A DNA stretch of 64,000 bases from Caprimulgus europaeus (Eukaryota > Chordata > Aves > Caprimulgiformes > Caprimulgidae). The position numbers were made by a program, and so were the translations under genes. The notes below the pieces were generated by a model, which ran no database searches, was not told the origin of the DNA, and saw nothing but the letters and a program-made list of their open reading frames with translations. Shown one piece after another: positions 1 to 12,336 of the stretch; within the stretch, counting starts at the first letter, position 1, and every line of letters starts with the position of its first letter. The DNA lies in the NCBI GenBank assembly GCA_907165065.1, contig OU015525.1:1637138-1701137 (forward strand). The letters are read 5' to 3'.

Positions 1-1090
1 TAAATATTTCTAATTAGGAGATTCCCATTGGGGTACTGCGTTTTTGGGTTTGTTTTTTTTTGTTTGTTTGCTTTTTTTAAGCTGTATTCCTTGCTTTGTA
101 TTAATATTTTTTTTCTTTTCAATGAATTGCACAAGGTGTTGCTGCAGTTTGGGAGGTGACATCTCAGATCACGTTACGGATGAGTTCAGCTGCTGTGACG
201 TCTCTGTTACGTCTTGTTAGAAAGAGTCAGAGGTGGTGATCCCTTCCCTCGAAGGAAGTCCCTGTAACATGCACAGAATTGCTCAGGACCCCTTGCAGTT
301 TGTCACATCTTTTCTTCTCTCCTCCATCATTACTCTTGTCTTAGTGGGTCCTTCTCAGCTTATCCAAACCCTTCACAGGTTCACCGCTCGAGTCCAACGA
401 GGTTAACGTCATTACGCTCTCGTACGTAGGTTTGACCTTGCCCATAAATCATTACATTGTCAAGTCTCTCTCTCCTCCTTTTCTCTGGCTTGTCCTTGGG
501 AGCCAGGGCTGGAGTGTGGTTGCCAAAGTAGCTCCTCTCTCCTTCGCAGTAATGGGGAAAAGTTCACATACTTGGCTTGTTGCCGACACCGGGGACGTCA
601 GTGGTCGTAAGTAACGGTTTTGGGTTTCTGGCTTTACTTGGCATTTACAGGTGACTTGTCCCAAGCTGCAAGAGGAGCTGTAAGCAGCCAACAAGTGGGG
701 ATTCTGTTTTCAGAAATCTCTTTTTTTTTAAAAATAACAGGCTGCTCTGAGGGAGGGAAATCAGCTTTGCTAAATGAGGAGGTGTCACCATGTAGGCAGC
801 CTTCTCCTCAGCGCTCACCTCGAGCGCTCCAGCGTTTGGATTTTTGGGGTCAGGTAAAATAGTGACTGTAATAGGGGGAACATCCAGATTGAAATGTGTC
901 AGAGGTGTGATCTGAAGGTGATGGTGTGCTTCTAAAGGTGAGCACAAGGTGCTCCTTGTGCAGGTATGAGATCTGTGGACAGACCTCTGCCAGGGTGAAG
1001 GTGTGGACCAAGTGATGAGGATCTGGGGAGCAGTGGGCAATGGCATATAAACCCCTTCAGATCTTCACATAGAGTTGCTTTAAATTAATT

Positions 1091-1480
1091 ATCAGAATCA
1101 TTGAATGCTGTGAGTTGGAAGGGACCCACCAGGATGATGGAGTCCAACTCCTGTCCCTGCACAGGACAATCCCAACATTCACACCATGTCCCTGAGGGCC
1201 TTGGCCAAATGCTGCTGGAATCTTGTCAGGCTTGGTGCCATGAGCACCTCCCTGGGGAGCCTGTGCCAGTGCTCCACCACCCTCTGCCTCAAGAACCTTT
1301 TCCTCATGGCCAAGCTCACCCTCCCCTGCCACATCTTCCTGCCATGTCCTCTGCTCCTGGCGTTGGTGGCCAGAGAGAAGAGCTCAGCGCCTGCCCCTCC
1401 TCTTCCCCTTGGGAGGAAGTTCCAGACCATGATGAGATCTCCTCTCAGTCTCCTCTTCTCCAGGCTGAACAAACCAAGTG
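1091..1480 (-). mobile_element. CR1 LINE, group II, 5'-truncated
   Basis: Read on the minus strand it encodes a CR1 reverse-transcriptase C-terminal remnant: [20 protein letters not shown], a Gly-rich stretch, then [17 protein letters not shown] and the 3' UTR. The 3' tail lies at the left edge (ATCATTGAATGC on +). About 0.39 kb remain; the 5' end stops inside the LFSLEKRRL block, as expected from incomplete reverse transcription. Confidence 0.95.
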
Positions 1481-1935
1481 AAGAGGTTTCTTAATGTCTG
1501 TTATTTCTCCCTTTTCCTACAGAATTCAAACTGTGTGCTCAATTTAGTGTTGAAAATCACCCCTTAAAACCCATCTCCCCCATTTCAGAGACTCTCCCGT
1601 ACCTGTGTGCAATGCCAGGTACCATTTGATTGTGAATTGCTGGTGGCAGCAAGCAGCTCTTTGGGGAACAGGATATTTATACACTAATAGGAAAAATATT
1701 TGGCTTTGGGGCTGCATGATATCCATTCGTTGGCTGTGACCCTTGATATTTTCAAGTCTGTGGGGGGTCTTTTCTAAGAAATCAAATCTTTCCGGGACAG
1801 TGCAGTGCAGAACAAAAATAGAAGGAAAAAAAAAGAGGAAAAAGAAAATAGAAACCAGATTTTACAACAGTGATGTTCACTTCTCGCTTGTCCTCCTGAG
1901 GTTTGTGTCATGCTGCTTCTTGGCCAATGCTTTGT

Positions 1936-2481
1936 AACCCCCTCTACTCTGCCCTGGTGGGGCCACATCTGGAATATTGTGTCCAGTTCTGGGCCCCACA
2001 GTTCAAGAAGGACAGGGAGCTGCTGGAGAGAGTCCAGCACAGAGCCACCAAGATGATGAAGGGAGTGGAGCATCTCCCTGATGAGGAGAGGCTGAGGGAG
2101 CTGGGGCTCTTTAGCTTGGAGAAGAGGAGGCTGAGGGGGGACCTCATTAATGTTTATAAATATATGAAGGTTGAGTGTCAGGAGGATGGGGCCAGGCTCT
2201 TCTCAGTGGTGTCCAGTGATAGGACAAGGGGCAATGGGGGTAAACTGGAACACAGGAGGTTCTGCTCAAACTTCAGAAGGAACTTCTTTACTGTGAGGGT
2301 GCCAGAGCCCTGGGCCAGGCTGCCCAGGGAGGGTGTGGAGTCTCCTTCTCTGGAGACATTCAAGACCCGCCTGGACGCCTTCCTGTGTGAACTCATCTGG
2401 GTGTTCCTGCTCCAGCAGGGGATTGGACTGGATGAGCTTTCGAGGTCCCTTCCAATCCCCAACATTCTGTGACTCTGTGAC
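1936..2481 (+). mobile_element. CR1 LINE, group I, 5'-truncated
   Basis: An open frame from about 1936 to 2472 reads [40 protein letters not shown] and [20 protein letters not shown], then [16 protein letters not shown]. The copy ends in the group I octamer tail ATTCTGTGACTCTGTG near 2481. The frame has no stop in this region, so the copy is fairly young, but the catalytic RT core is missing. Confidence 0.96.
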
Positions 2482-3379
2482 TCCAAATAGCAGATTCTCG
2501 AGGTGGCACAACATAATTTTGATCATCAGTGAATGATGACTGAAATTTCTTTCCTGTTGAATGCTGGATGTGTCTCCTTGCTGTTATTTATTTTTTTTTT
2601 GGTGAAGTTTGTATTCACTGCTGGAAGGGCAGAGAGTTGATAAAAAGAGTCTGTAGTTGTTGATAGCTTGTGCTACTGAAGAAGAGAGGTTGGATGCTGT
2701 TGAGTTGACTTGATGAATGTGTAATGTGTGATTTCTGAGCTGTTGGGGAGATATTTTTTTCTCTGTAGTGATTGAACTGCAAACCTTGGTTGTAATTTGG
2801 AGCTGGGTTAGGACCTCGCTTGTCCCTGTCGAACGTTCAGGTTTGTCTTCTCGTGGATGCTCGGCTTTGTGGATTGAAGCTTTTAAACCAGTTTTCAACC
2901 CATCTTGACTTTATCTGCTGCTCTGAATTTCAGTGCTGTTGTTTCTTATCCCCTTGGTTGTCTTTTAAAGTAAAAATAAGAACAATAAAAGCAGGTATTT
3001 AAGCCACTTAAAAGAAATATGAATATTTCTGTGACCTGAAGCTTTTTTTCCTGTTTTTGTTTCATTCTTTTGCTATTTTCTTTCACTTAAGACACAAACT
3101 GACTGAAGGTATCCCCAGCACAGTCACAGTTGAAGTGACTGATGTTTCCTGTGCTGTGAATGGATGCCTGCACAGATGATGGCAATATCCTCCACAGTGC
3201 TGTCAGGTCTCCCCAGATCCTGCCCCAGCAGATGCTCCACTCCTTGTAAAACCCGGGTAGGTTTCTCCGTTCTGCTTTCTGCTTCTCATTCTCCAAATCC
3301 CTCTTTACAACACTTTTTAAACATTTTTTTATCAATTTTCTTTTTCAAACACTTCCCATTTGCTGTTTGATGATTTGAT

Positions 3380-3666
3380 ACTGGAATATTGTGTCCACTT
3401 TTGGGCTCCTCAGTACAGGAAGGACATGGAAGTCCTGGAGTGTGTCCAGCAAAGGGTGACAAAGATGATTAAAAGATTGGAGAAAGGGTTGTCAAGTACT
3501 GGAACAGGCTGCCCAGGGCAGTGGTGGAGTCACCATCCCTGGAGATATTTAAAAGATGGTAGATGTGGTACTTGGGGACATGCTTTAGGGGTGAACTTGG
3601 CAATGGTAGGTTTATGGTTGGACTAGATGATCATAATGGTCTTTTCTAACCAAACTATTCTATGAT
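3380..3666 (+). mobile_element. CR1 LINE fragment with internal deletion
   Basis: It begins [20 protein letters not shown], reaches [10 protein letters not shown], then jumps straight to the sequence coding for [10 protein letters not shown] and the 3' UTR, ending AACTATTCTATGATC. The LFSLEKRRL to FFTVRV part is missing, so the middle has been deleted. Another CR1 begins a few bases later on the same strand. Confidence 0.9.
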
Positions 3667-3674
3667 CTTTCATG

Positions 3675-4069
3675 TCAGAAAAGGCTGAGGGAGCTGGGCC
3701 TGTTCAGCCTGGAGAAAAGATGACTCAGAGGGGATCTGATTAATGTTTATAAATACCTAAAGAGAGAGTGTCTAGAGGATGGGGACAGACTCTTCTCATT
3801 GGCACCCAACAATAGGATGAGAGGTACAGGTATAAACTGCAGCACAGGAAGTTCCACCTGAAGATAAGGAGGAACTTCTTCACTGTGAGGGTGACTGGGC
3901 ACTGGGACAGGCTGCCCAGAGAGGTTGTGGAATCTCCCTCCCTGGAGATATTCAAAACTCACCTGGACAAAAACCTGGTTCATGTGCTCTAGGAGTCCCT
4001 GCTTGAGCAGGGTGGTGGGACTAGATGTGACCTTCAGAGGTCCCTTCCAACCTCAACCATTCTGTGATT
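3675..4069 (+). mobile_element. CR1 LINE, 5'-truncated
   Basis: It starts in the [12 protein letters not shown] block, with a TGA where RR should follow, then continues through [20 protein letters not shown], a charged stretch, [20 protein letters not shown] and a 3' tail CAACCATTCTGTGATTTT at 4069. It is an intermediate between groups I and III and directly follows another + strand fragment. Confidence 0.93.
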
Positions 4070-4812
4070 TTCTTGCTCACAAGCTTTGCAGGGCAATTCC
4101 TCTCTGTTGCTGCTGAGCTGAGTTGGAAGCTGTTCATTCCAGGACTTGCCTCTTCACTTTGTTCACTCTACAAAGCATTATCAATGAGTGATGCTCCTCA
4201 GAACACGTCACAGATGTGTAAGTGCACCCGGGGTAAGTGCTTTGTGGACTTGACAACATCTCCTGAGTCCTACAAAACGATGCTGTTGCAGCAGCTTTTG
4301 TGGTTTCAGGTTTCTGCTTTGGTCTAAGGGAGGAGGAAATGCATTTACTTTGGTCCTCAATGGGAATTTTGCTGTTGCCTCCAGGAAATTTGAGTTTGAG
4401 GAACGTTCCATCCTCCCTTCGCTGCTGGATAATCCACACACGTGTACGGCTTTTGGCAGACTTCTGTTTTGGATTGTGCTTGGAGTTGGTGTGTATTGGA
4501 TCAAGGAAGGGTGTTGTGTGGGTGTACTGACACAGTTGGTGAATTGTGGGTCCAGATTTGATCTCAAAACTGATCCTCCATGTGATGAGCCCTTTAAGCC
4601 TGCCCTCCAGGGCTGTCTGGTGGAAAAGGGCACGAGCACACTTGGAGCCTTAGTGTGGGATATTAACTCCTGCGCTGGTTGTGATGGTGAAGCACGTGCT
4701 GTTGCTCCCTGCAGCACCAAATGTCCTGGGACATCTTGTCCTGGGGTGGGACAGAGAGTGCCCAGGCTAGTGTGTGGCTGTGGGTGGGAGGTGCCATACA
4801 GCTTTGGTTTTT

Positions 4813-5950
4813 CATGGAATCACAGACTGGTTTGGGTTGGAAGGGACCTTAAAGCTCATCCAGTTCCAACCCCCTGCCAGCAGCAGGGACACCTTCCACT
4901 AGACCAGGTTGCTCAAAGCCTCATCCAACCTGGCCCAGAACACTTCCAGGGAGGAGCAGCCACAGCTTCTCTGGCCAACCTGGGCCAGGGTCTCACCACC
5001 CTCAGACCAAAGAATTTCTTCCTCACATCTCAGCTCCATCTCCCCTCTTCCACTTTCGAGCCATCACCCCTTGTCCTGTCACTCCCTGCCCTTGCCCAAA
5101 GTCCCTACCCAGCGTTCCTGGAGCCCCTTCAGGAACTGGGAGGCCACTGGAAGGTCTCCCCGGAGCCTTCTCTTCTCCAGGCTGAACAGCCCCAACTCTC
5201 TCAGCCTGTCCTCACAGCAGAGCTGCTCCAGCCCTGGCATCATCCTGGTGGCCTCCTCTGGACTGGCTCCGGCAGGGCAATGTCCTTGTGCTGTTGGTGG
5301 CCCCAGCACTGGAGGCAGCACTGCAGGGGGGGTCTCAGGAGAGCAGAGCAGAGGGGCAGAATCCCCTCCCTGGCCCTGCTGCCCACGCTGCTCTGGGTGC
5401 AGCCCAGGACACGGTTATTGGCTCTGTGCTGCCAGCGCACGGTGCCGCCTCATGTTGAGCTTCTCGTCCCCCAGCACCCCAAGTCCTTCTCCTCAGGGCT
5501 GCTCTCCAGCCATTCTCCACCCAGCCTGTACTTGTGCTTGGCGTTGCCCCGACCCAGGTTCAGGACCTTGCACTTGGCCTTGTTGAACTCCATGAGGTTG
5601 GCACAGGCCCACCTCTCAAGCCTGTCAAGATCCCTCTGGATGGCATCTCATCCCTCCAGCGTGTCAACCACACCGCTCAGCTTGGTGTCATCAGCAAACT
5701 TGCTGAGGGTGCACTCAATCCCCCTGTCCATGTTGCCATCAGAGATGTCAAACAGCACCGTTCCCCATATTGACCCCTGAGGGAGGCCACTCATCACTGG
5801 TCTTCACTTGGACATCGAGCCTTTGACCACAACTCTTTGAGTGCCACCATCCATCCAATTCCTTATCCACCAACTGGTCCATCTGTCTAGTTCATGACTC
5901 TCCACCTTAAAGAGAAGGATGTTGTGTGGGACAGTGTCAAACACCTTGCA
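4813..5950 (-). mobile_element. CR1 LINE, group IV, longest copy in the window
   Basis: About 1.14 kb remain. On the minus strand, from left to right of this entry, it holds the 3' tail (CATGGAATCACAGACTGG on +), the 3' [43 protein letters not shown]-type sequence, the region coding for [20 protein letters not shown] and, at the right end, RT palm-domain sequence near the motif for [15 protein letters not shown]. The + strand frame 4350-5780 through it is an antisense shadow. Frameshifts are present; no functional RT. Confidence 0.95.
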
Positions 5951-6156
5951 CAGTTGGTTTCCTTGAAGAACCTGCCCAAAATATGTCTTGTGAGGTAGAA
6001 CAGACAAAGTGGTGTGTCTTGGCTCCTCCTTTGTGGCCTGGGTAGAAAGCAAAGATCTCTCCTGAAAAAAACCATCAGTAACTGCTGAGGTTATTGAAAG
6101 GTGCAAGGCTGCTGTGTATCAAAGGGTTTCTGGTTGTAGGAATCTGCCCATGGAGC

Positions 6157-6240
6157 TGATTCATTTCAATATCCCCCCCGAGATCTTGCACTTGCAGACT
6201 GGCAAAATGCAAAGTCCTTTGACTTCCAATGACAAAATGC
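6157..6240 (-). mobile_element. Fragment of the ERVL-like LTR family
   Basis: About 84 bp match the 7755-7840 portion of the LTR at 7350-7943, including ATCTTGCACTTGCAG and CAAAATGCAAAGTCCTTTGA. Both LTR ends are missing. It lies in the same orientation as the two nearly complete minus-strand LTRs. Confidence 0.8.
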
Positions 6241-6639
6241 CACCTTTTATGGAGAAGTAAGGGAAGCTCTAACCCAGCAACCATGTTGAGAAGGTCTTGA
6301 GGTAGGCTGCCTTGTGTAGAGCTTTGTGTGCCACAGGATGCTCTGGTGCATCTCCTGGTAGGTGCAACTCTTGAGCTTTTTGGGGTGATAAAGGCCATAC
6401 TTGAGTCAAAGGGCCCAGTTAGAACAGCTTCAAATACTGCTTTTTGAAGGAAAAAAAATATAAACTGGAGATGAATTGTCTTCTTTTGAAGAAGTTGTTT
6501 GAAGAAGGTACCAACCTCTCACCCAAATGATGTTTTTTCTTGGCTGGGTCATGGGGATTGGGTTGATGAGTGAGCTTAATCTGGCGATGATGACTTTGAA
6601 ATGATTTCCTTGCAAGGTGGTTGTTTGCTTGGTTATTAG

Positions 6640-7130
6640 GAAAGCGAGTCGCTCGGTGTAGAAGTCTCTGTTATCAACGAGAAAAAATCAAAAGAGAATT
6701 TGATAGGGTGAAACAAGTTCATCAGAGATACCACTCTGGATTTATAGATATGTGGATGTGTTTTAAAAATAAGATTTACTCTACTAGTTCAACATTAAGT
6801 GGAGCATTTTACAGCGCTCCCTTTCCGTGAGCTTCCGCGATCCATCATTTCCCTGCGAGCGTGCTGGAGTGCCTGTTAGATTTTTACTGCACCAAACACT
6901 GTAAAAGGGCATTAGAGCAGTTAAATCTGGAGTCTTGCTTTCATAAGGAAAAAAGAAAATGCTGAATTAGGCAGTGGAAAAGGCAACCACAGCGATCCTT
7001 TAATCTTGCATAAATTATCAGAAGAGTCAGAGGCTAGCAATTTTATGTATTGTTATGGCTTTGCTAATTAATTATTCCTGGATAATCGATGTTTAGAAGA
7101 ACCAAAGTTTGGTCCTTTCTTTGTCTTAAT
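6640..7130. other. Unique, possibly conserved non-coding stretch
   Basis: No repeat or gene similarity is visible. The stretch mixes CpG-containing segments (TTTCCGTGAGCTTCCGCGAT near 6823) with homeodomain-type cores (GCTAATTAATTA near 7061 and GGATAATCGATG near 7080). Surviving CpG inside otherwise CpG-poor intronic DNA hints at constraint, but that is inference. Confidence 0.35.
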
Positions 7131-7165
7131 GGACTATGATATTTACTTTCAATATGGCAGCTGTA

Positions 7166-7173
7166 TGTATATA

Positions 7174-7204
<31 letters not shown>

Positions 7205-7215
7205 ATTATATAATT
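7166..7215. repeat. (TA)n microsatellite
   Basis: Runs of TA dinucleotide, interrupted by ATTTTAT and ATTATATAATT, span about 50 bp. Ordinary simple repeat. Confidence 0.95.
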
Positions 7216-7349
7216 TTTTTCCCTGATGTGGCAAAGCTTTAATTTTCCCCCCTTATCCATGGGGTTAATGCATTACTTTACCTAAATATGTACAATCTAA
7301 ATAATAACCAATCAGGGAAATATTACTCCATAAATTATCAGTGGGTTTG

Positions 7350-7943
7350 TGTGGTGGTTGCAGTGGGCTGGCAGCCAAATGCAGCCGCTCGCTCACTCCC
7401 AGCCCAGGGGATAGGGGAGAGAATTGGGGGTGAGACTCGTAGGGTGAGAGAAGAACAATTTCATAATGGAAATAAAAGAAAACTTAAAATAATATTGATG
7501 TTAAAATAGTAATTATGATAATAATAGGAATAAAATATGCAAATGAGTGATACCCAGTGCCATTGCTCACCACCTGCCAACCAAGCCCAGCCCGTTCCCA
7601 GATAACGATCCCGGAGCAGCGACAATCCCGAACCAAATCCGCAATCCCGGGAGAGCGAGAGCCAGAGAGAGCGAGAGAGGAAGAGCCCCTCATGGATCTC
7701 CTGCCCATGGGGGATAGGAGATGGAACAGCCCTTTGGCAGAGCCAGATGCCAATTTAGATGATTAATTTAAACATCCCCCCCCAGATCTTGCACTTGCAG
7801 ATTAGCAAAATGCAAAGTCCTTCGACTTCCAATGACAAAATGCAAACATCACTTTGTTATCAATGTTCTTCTCCTGACAAATCCCAGCTGAACCCAAACC
7901 CCAGCACTGTTCTGGCTGCTGGAAAGAAATCAAAACCAGGACA
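7350..7943 (-). mobile_element. Solo LTR, ERVL-like endogenous retrovirus family
   Basis: On + it starts TGTGGTGGTTGCAG and ends CCAGGACA, so both TG/CA termini are present. Inside on + are CAGCCGCTCGCTCACTCCCA, an AT-rich ATAATAATAGG region, a CGATCCCGGAGCAG block and CACTTGCAGATTAGCAAAAT. Read on the minus strand the layout is that of an avian ERV LTR with an AT-rich 3' part. No gag, pol or env sequence flanks it. The 5-bp flanks GTTTG and GTGTA are not a convincing target duplication. Confidence 0.85.
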
Positions 7944-9339
7944 GTGTAAGTCACAGCACTGGTTTTGGAGTGAGACATTCCTGATATCCAGAGCAGGTTG
8001 AATCTCCACCGTGAATATTTGAAGGATGAGGTGCTCTAAAGAAGCAGAGGAATTATGTAAGAGGCTATAAAATGTTCTACAAGTTGGGATAAACTGGTCA
8101 ACCTGCTGGGAAGACCTGTGCAACTGGAATGAGTAAGTTGTGGGTTATTTTGTTTGTTTGGGGTTTTTTTTGTTAAGCAGATGATAAAATTCTGGCCCCA
8201 TTGAAATTGTGTTTAACCTTTTACCCTTATGCTTCATGGTACAGATATTTTTAACCCTAATATTTGCTTTGACTCATCTACTGGGGCTGAGTAATGATGT
8301 GTTACAGGTTTGTTTCTCTCTCTGTGGATACAGATATGTATAGATATATAGGGAGTGAGCAGGGGAATTTGAGAAACTCTCTTCTATTACCATTGCTCTG
8401 GTAACATTCTGTTCATCTGACAGAATTCACAACATTTATTCCTTTTTCTGAGTTAAGGATCAAACTAAAGCCCAATTCCACTCATGGAAAATGAAAGTAT
8501 AAACCTTGCAGAAGTGGATCAGTGGGACTTGTTGTCACATAAATCATTTCCTGACAGTTGGATTGTTTTCTTAATATCGTGGTTTGCAAAGAGTAAGGAG
8601 AAAATCACAAGAAAACGTCTCTGCTAGCTCATTAAAAATAATAAAAAAGAGGTTTTTCCCTTTTAGCATGCTTTCTTCATGTGGTTAAAATAAAATCTTG
8701 GTGCTTTGACATGGTGTGCATCGTTGAGGAGGGACCACCTTGGAGGAGGGTGCTGCTGACTGCCTTGGAGTAATTCCCTGCCTTGATCAGAAAGAGGAGG
8801 GAAGACAGCTCAGGGATGCCTGGAAAAGAAAAATACAGATTGGAGAGGATGATCAGAATTGTTATCATTGAGATGTAATGAAATATTTAGTATTTAAATC
8901 ATGTCTGCTGTTTGCCTGTAAGAGTTAAGTCAGGACACTTGTTTTGGGAAGGTATATTGAAAAAAAATAAATTACTTTGTGCGTCGCGATGTAGAGAGCG
9001 GTCGAGCCTGCGACTCATCCTGGTGCTAATTTTTAGACTTGATAAGAAGTTATAATCAACTTTGTGCTTAATTTTAAATATTTTTTTGATAGAAAGAGAT
9101 TTCCTTCCTCTGAAGGAAGGAATTGCACAGAGCTCCACATCAACATGTTAATTTTTTTCCTGGAGAGTTTGGATTCATTGTTTGTGAAGGATTTCTGATC
9201 CCAATAAACTCATTGCCCTGAAATGGAGCTGAGGTTGTGTTGGACCTTGAGCTGGAAGCACCCAAAGTGTCCTCTCATTAGAAATACAGCAAAGTGGGTT
9301 GGGCTATGTGAAGAGGAATATGTCCAGCAGATTCAGACA

Positions 9340-9478
9340 TGGTATTAACCCTCTTTGTGGCACTGGTGGGGCCATACTGGGGAAAAGGAGGCTCAGGGGA
9401 GACCTTCTCTCTCTCTACAACTACCTGAAAGGAGGGTGTAAAGAGGTGGGGGTTGGTCTCTTCTCCCAGGTAACAAGT
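9340..9478 (+). mobile_element. CR1 LINE fragment, group III, internally deleted
   Basis: A short stretch like CALVGPYW joins directly to [20 protein letters not shown] and [10 protein letters not shown]. The [13 protein letters not shown] to LRELG segment between them is gone. The right end abuts an LTR fragment at 9485, so this copy was probably cut by recombination or was the target of the LTR insertion. Confidence 0.8.
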
Positions 9479-9484
9479 GCTAGT

Positions 9485-9820
9485 GAACAGCACTGGGGTT
9501 TGGGTTCAGCTGGGATTTGTTAGGAGAAGAACATTGATAACAAAGTGATGTTTGCATTTTGTTGTTTGAAGTCAAAGGACTTTGCATTTTGCTACTCTGC
9601 AAGTGCAAGATCTGGGGAGGGTGGTGTGTGATATTGAAATTAATCATCTAAATTGGCATTGGGCTCTGCCAAGGGGCTGTTCCATCCCCTGTCCCCCATG
9701 GGCAGGAGATCCATGAGGGGCTCTTCCTCTCTGGCTCTCGCTCGGGCTCTCGCTCTCCTGGGATTGCGGTTTCAGTTTGGGATTGTTGCTCCTCTGGGAT
9801 CGTGATCTGGGAACGGGCCA
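9485..9820 (+). mobile_element. Partial ERVL-like LTR, both ends missing
   Basis: About 336 bp match, in the opposite orientation, the inner part of the LTR at 7350-7943: GAACAGCACTGGGGTTTGGG through GATCTGGGAACGGGCCA. The first ~30 bp and the AT-rich 3' third of the LTR are missing. The lost left part lies at the junction with a CR1 fragment. Confidence 0.88.
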
Positions 9821-10340
9821 AGGCTGTAAATTATCTTTTATAATCAAGAGAATGTGCCAACCAATTAATATAACCAATGTCATGAAGAGCTGGTGATGGA
9901 AAGAGTCTAGGAAAAGAGTGATGCAGGAGAAATGCCGGCTAATGAGCAACTAGGTTGCTTGTAAATGGGTGGGGTTTGCTGTAATGCACTTCTGAAGATT
10001 ATTTACTTAAGGTAAAAGATCTTATAAAGAGAATAAGGGAGCATCTGTGCCTTGTACCAAGCTTTGTGTCTCCAGCCTTTGAGCTGGTGGTCCATCAGAT
10101 AGTCTTGTGAATCAGTTGAGGGTGTACCTGCAGCTGGATTGTCCAATTTGGTGTCAACTTGTCTTTACCTTCATTTATAAAAAGAACTTACCCAAGTGGA
10201 TGATGCAAATATTCAAAATTGCATTCGGGCTGAATGGGTTTTTTCGTGTGGCTTCGCTGCCAGGAGCTGCTCTGTGATGTGTTGGTAATGCAGACGTAGC
10301 TCCCCCATCCTGAAGAACAGCCTTAAAGTACAGAGAGAAA

Positions 10341-10892
10341 CAGAAACATCAAATGGTTTGGGTTGGAAGGGACCTTAAAGCTCATCCAGTCCCAACCCCC
10401 CTGCCAGCAGCAGGGACACCTTCCACTAGACCAGGTTGCTCAAAGCCTCATCCAACCTGGCCCAGAACACTTCCAGGGAGGAGCAGCCACAGCTTCTCTG
10501 GCCAACCTGGGCCAGGGTCTCACCACCCTCACACCAAAGAATTTCTTCCTCACATCTCAGCTCCATCTCCCCTCTGCCACTTTCAAGCCATCACCCCTTG
10601 TTCTGTCACTCCCTGCCCTTGGCCAAAGTCCCTCCCCAGCCTTCCTGGAGCCCTTCAGGTACTGGGAGGCCACTGGAAGGTCTCCCTGGAGCCTTCTCTT
10701 CTCCAGGCTGACCAGCCCCAACTCTCTCAGCCTGTCCTCACAGCAGAGCTGCTCCAGCCCTGGCATCATCCTGGTGGCCTCCTCTGCACTGGCTCCAGTA
10801 GCTCCATGTCCTTGTGCTGTTGGTGGCCCCAGCACTGGAGGCAGCACTGCAGGTGAGGTCTCAGGAGGGCAGAGCAGAGGGGCAGAATCCCT
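10341..10892 (-). mobile_element. CR1 LINE, group IV, 5'-truncated
   Basis: It carries the 3' tail (AAACATCAAATGGTTTGGG on +), the 3' UTR, the minus-strand frame FLGVRVVRPWPRLARE-type, then [21 protein letters not shown] and [11 protein letters not shown], ending in the CLQCWGHQQ region near the GGGGCAGAATCCC motif. The same AAACATCAAATGG tail variant occurs at 45619, suggesting a shared source copy. Confidence 0.95.
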
Positions 10893-11469
10893 TAACACAC
10901 AACAGAAAACAGCTCCATGTTGAATATTGATTAAGAGAAACATGATAAAGAGAAAAATGTCCCTTCAGTGTAAGGGTCAAACTGGGAATCATGAAGGTGC
11001 AGCACGTATGAAAGAAAAACTATTTGCACCGATTTTTCCTACCATGTGTTACCAGAAAGCCTGAAAAATTTGGGACTACATGAAGAAATGAAAAAAGATA
11101 ATAAGAAATCAGAACTACTCTGAAGAAGAGTCACCCACTGCTGCCCTCTTGGAGTCTTTCCATTTACCCTCCTGGGAAGAGCAGGGAAGGGCGATGGATT
11201 CTGCGTTACTCCCTAGAGAGGGGACACATCCATCCCCATCTGCTGCTTTCCCAGTGTCCTCCCGTGCTGTTGCCTGCTGTTTGTAAGGAGTTTTGACATC
11301 CAGGATGCTGTAAGTGCTTCTCTGGGATGGAGGCTGGTTCTTGCTGAGCCCTGGTACATCATGAGCTGGTGGGGATCCTGCTGCAGCCCGTGGATGTTGT
11401 TGAGACCAGTGATTGAAAACGTGGCTGTGCACGGGCTTTGCAGTTTCTTTCTGGAGCTTGGGAAATACT

Positions 11470-12336
11470 GAATTATTGAATATTGTGAGTTGGAATGAAC
11501 CCACCAGGATGATGGAGTCCAACTGCTGTCCCTGCACAGGACAATCCCAACATTCACACCATGTCCCTGAGGGCCTTGGCCAAATGCTGCTGGGATCTTG
11601 TCAGGCTTGGTGCCATGAGCACCTCCCTGGGGAGCCTGTGCCAGTGCTCCACCACCCTCTGCCTCGAGAACCTTTTCCTCATGGCCAAGCTCACCCTCCC
11701 CTGCCACATCTTCCTGCCATGTCCTCTGCTCCTGGCGTTGGTGGCCAGAGAGAAGAGCTCAGCGCCTGCCTCTCCTCTTCCCCTTGGGAGGAAGTTCTAG
11801 ACCATGATGAGATCTCCTCTCAGTCTCCTCTTCTCCAGGCTGAACAAACCAAGTGCCTTCAGCCTCTCCTCATCCCCTTCCCCTCTAAACCCTTCCCAAT
11901 GTTGTGTCCCTCCTCTGGACACTCTCCAGCAGCTTTAGATCCTTTTTCTCCTGTGGTGCCCAAACTGCCCCCAGTGCTGGAGGTGAGGCCGCCCCAGTGC
12001 AGAGCAGAGCGGGATGATCCCCTCCCTGGCCCGGCTCACAGTGCAGTGCTGGGTGCCCCCAGGACACGGGGGTCCCTCTTGCCTGCCAGGACACTCTGTT
12101 GGCTCATGTTCAACTTGCCATCAGGTCCCTCTCTACAGGGCTGCTCTCCAGCCTCCTCTTCCCTAGGCTGGATGTGGATCCAGGGTTGTCGTGTCCCATG
12201 TGCAACATCCAGCACTTGCCCTTGTTCAAATTCATCCAGTTGGTGATCCCCCAGCTCTCTGACTTCTCCAGATCTCTCTGCAGGACTTCTCTGCTCTCAA
12301 GAGTGTCCACAGCTCCTCCCAGTTTGGTGTGCTTTA
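11470..12336 (-). mobile_element. CR1 LINE, group II, 5'-truncated
   Basis: It extends from the group II tail (AATTATTGAATATTGTGAG on +) through [20 protein letters not shown], the [12 protein letters not shown] block, [13 protein letters not shown] and up to the region coding for LNKGKCWMLHMGHDNPG. A stop or frameshift breaks the frame near 11800. About 0.87 kb is kept, the most complete group II copy here. Confidence 0.95.

Noticed and set aside
4350..5780. 476-codon open frame on +
   Set aside because: It runs antisense through the group IV CR1 at 4813-5950 and into unrelated flanking DNA. The peptide is Ser/Pro/Leu-rich, as expected from an antisense frame, and similar peptides recur wherever this CR1 group occurs.
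11413..12246. 277-codon open frame on +
   Set aside because: Antisense shadow of the group II CR1.
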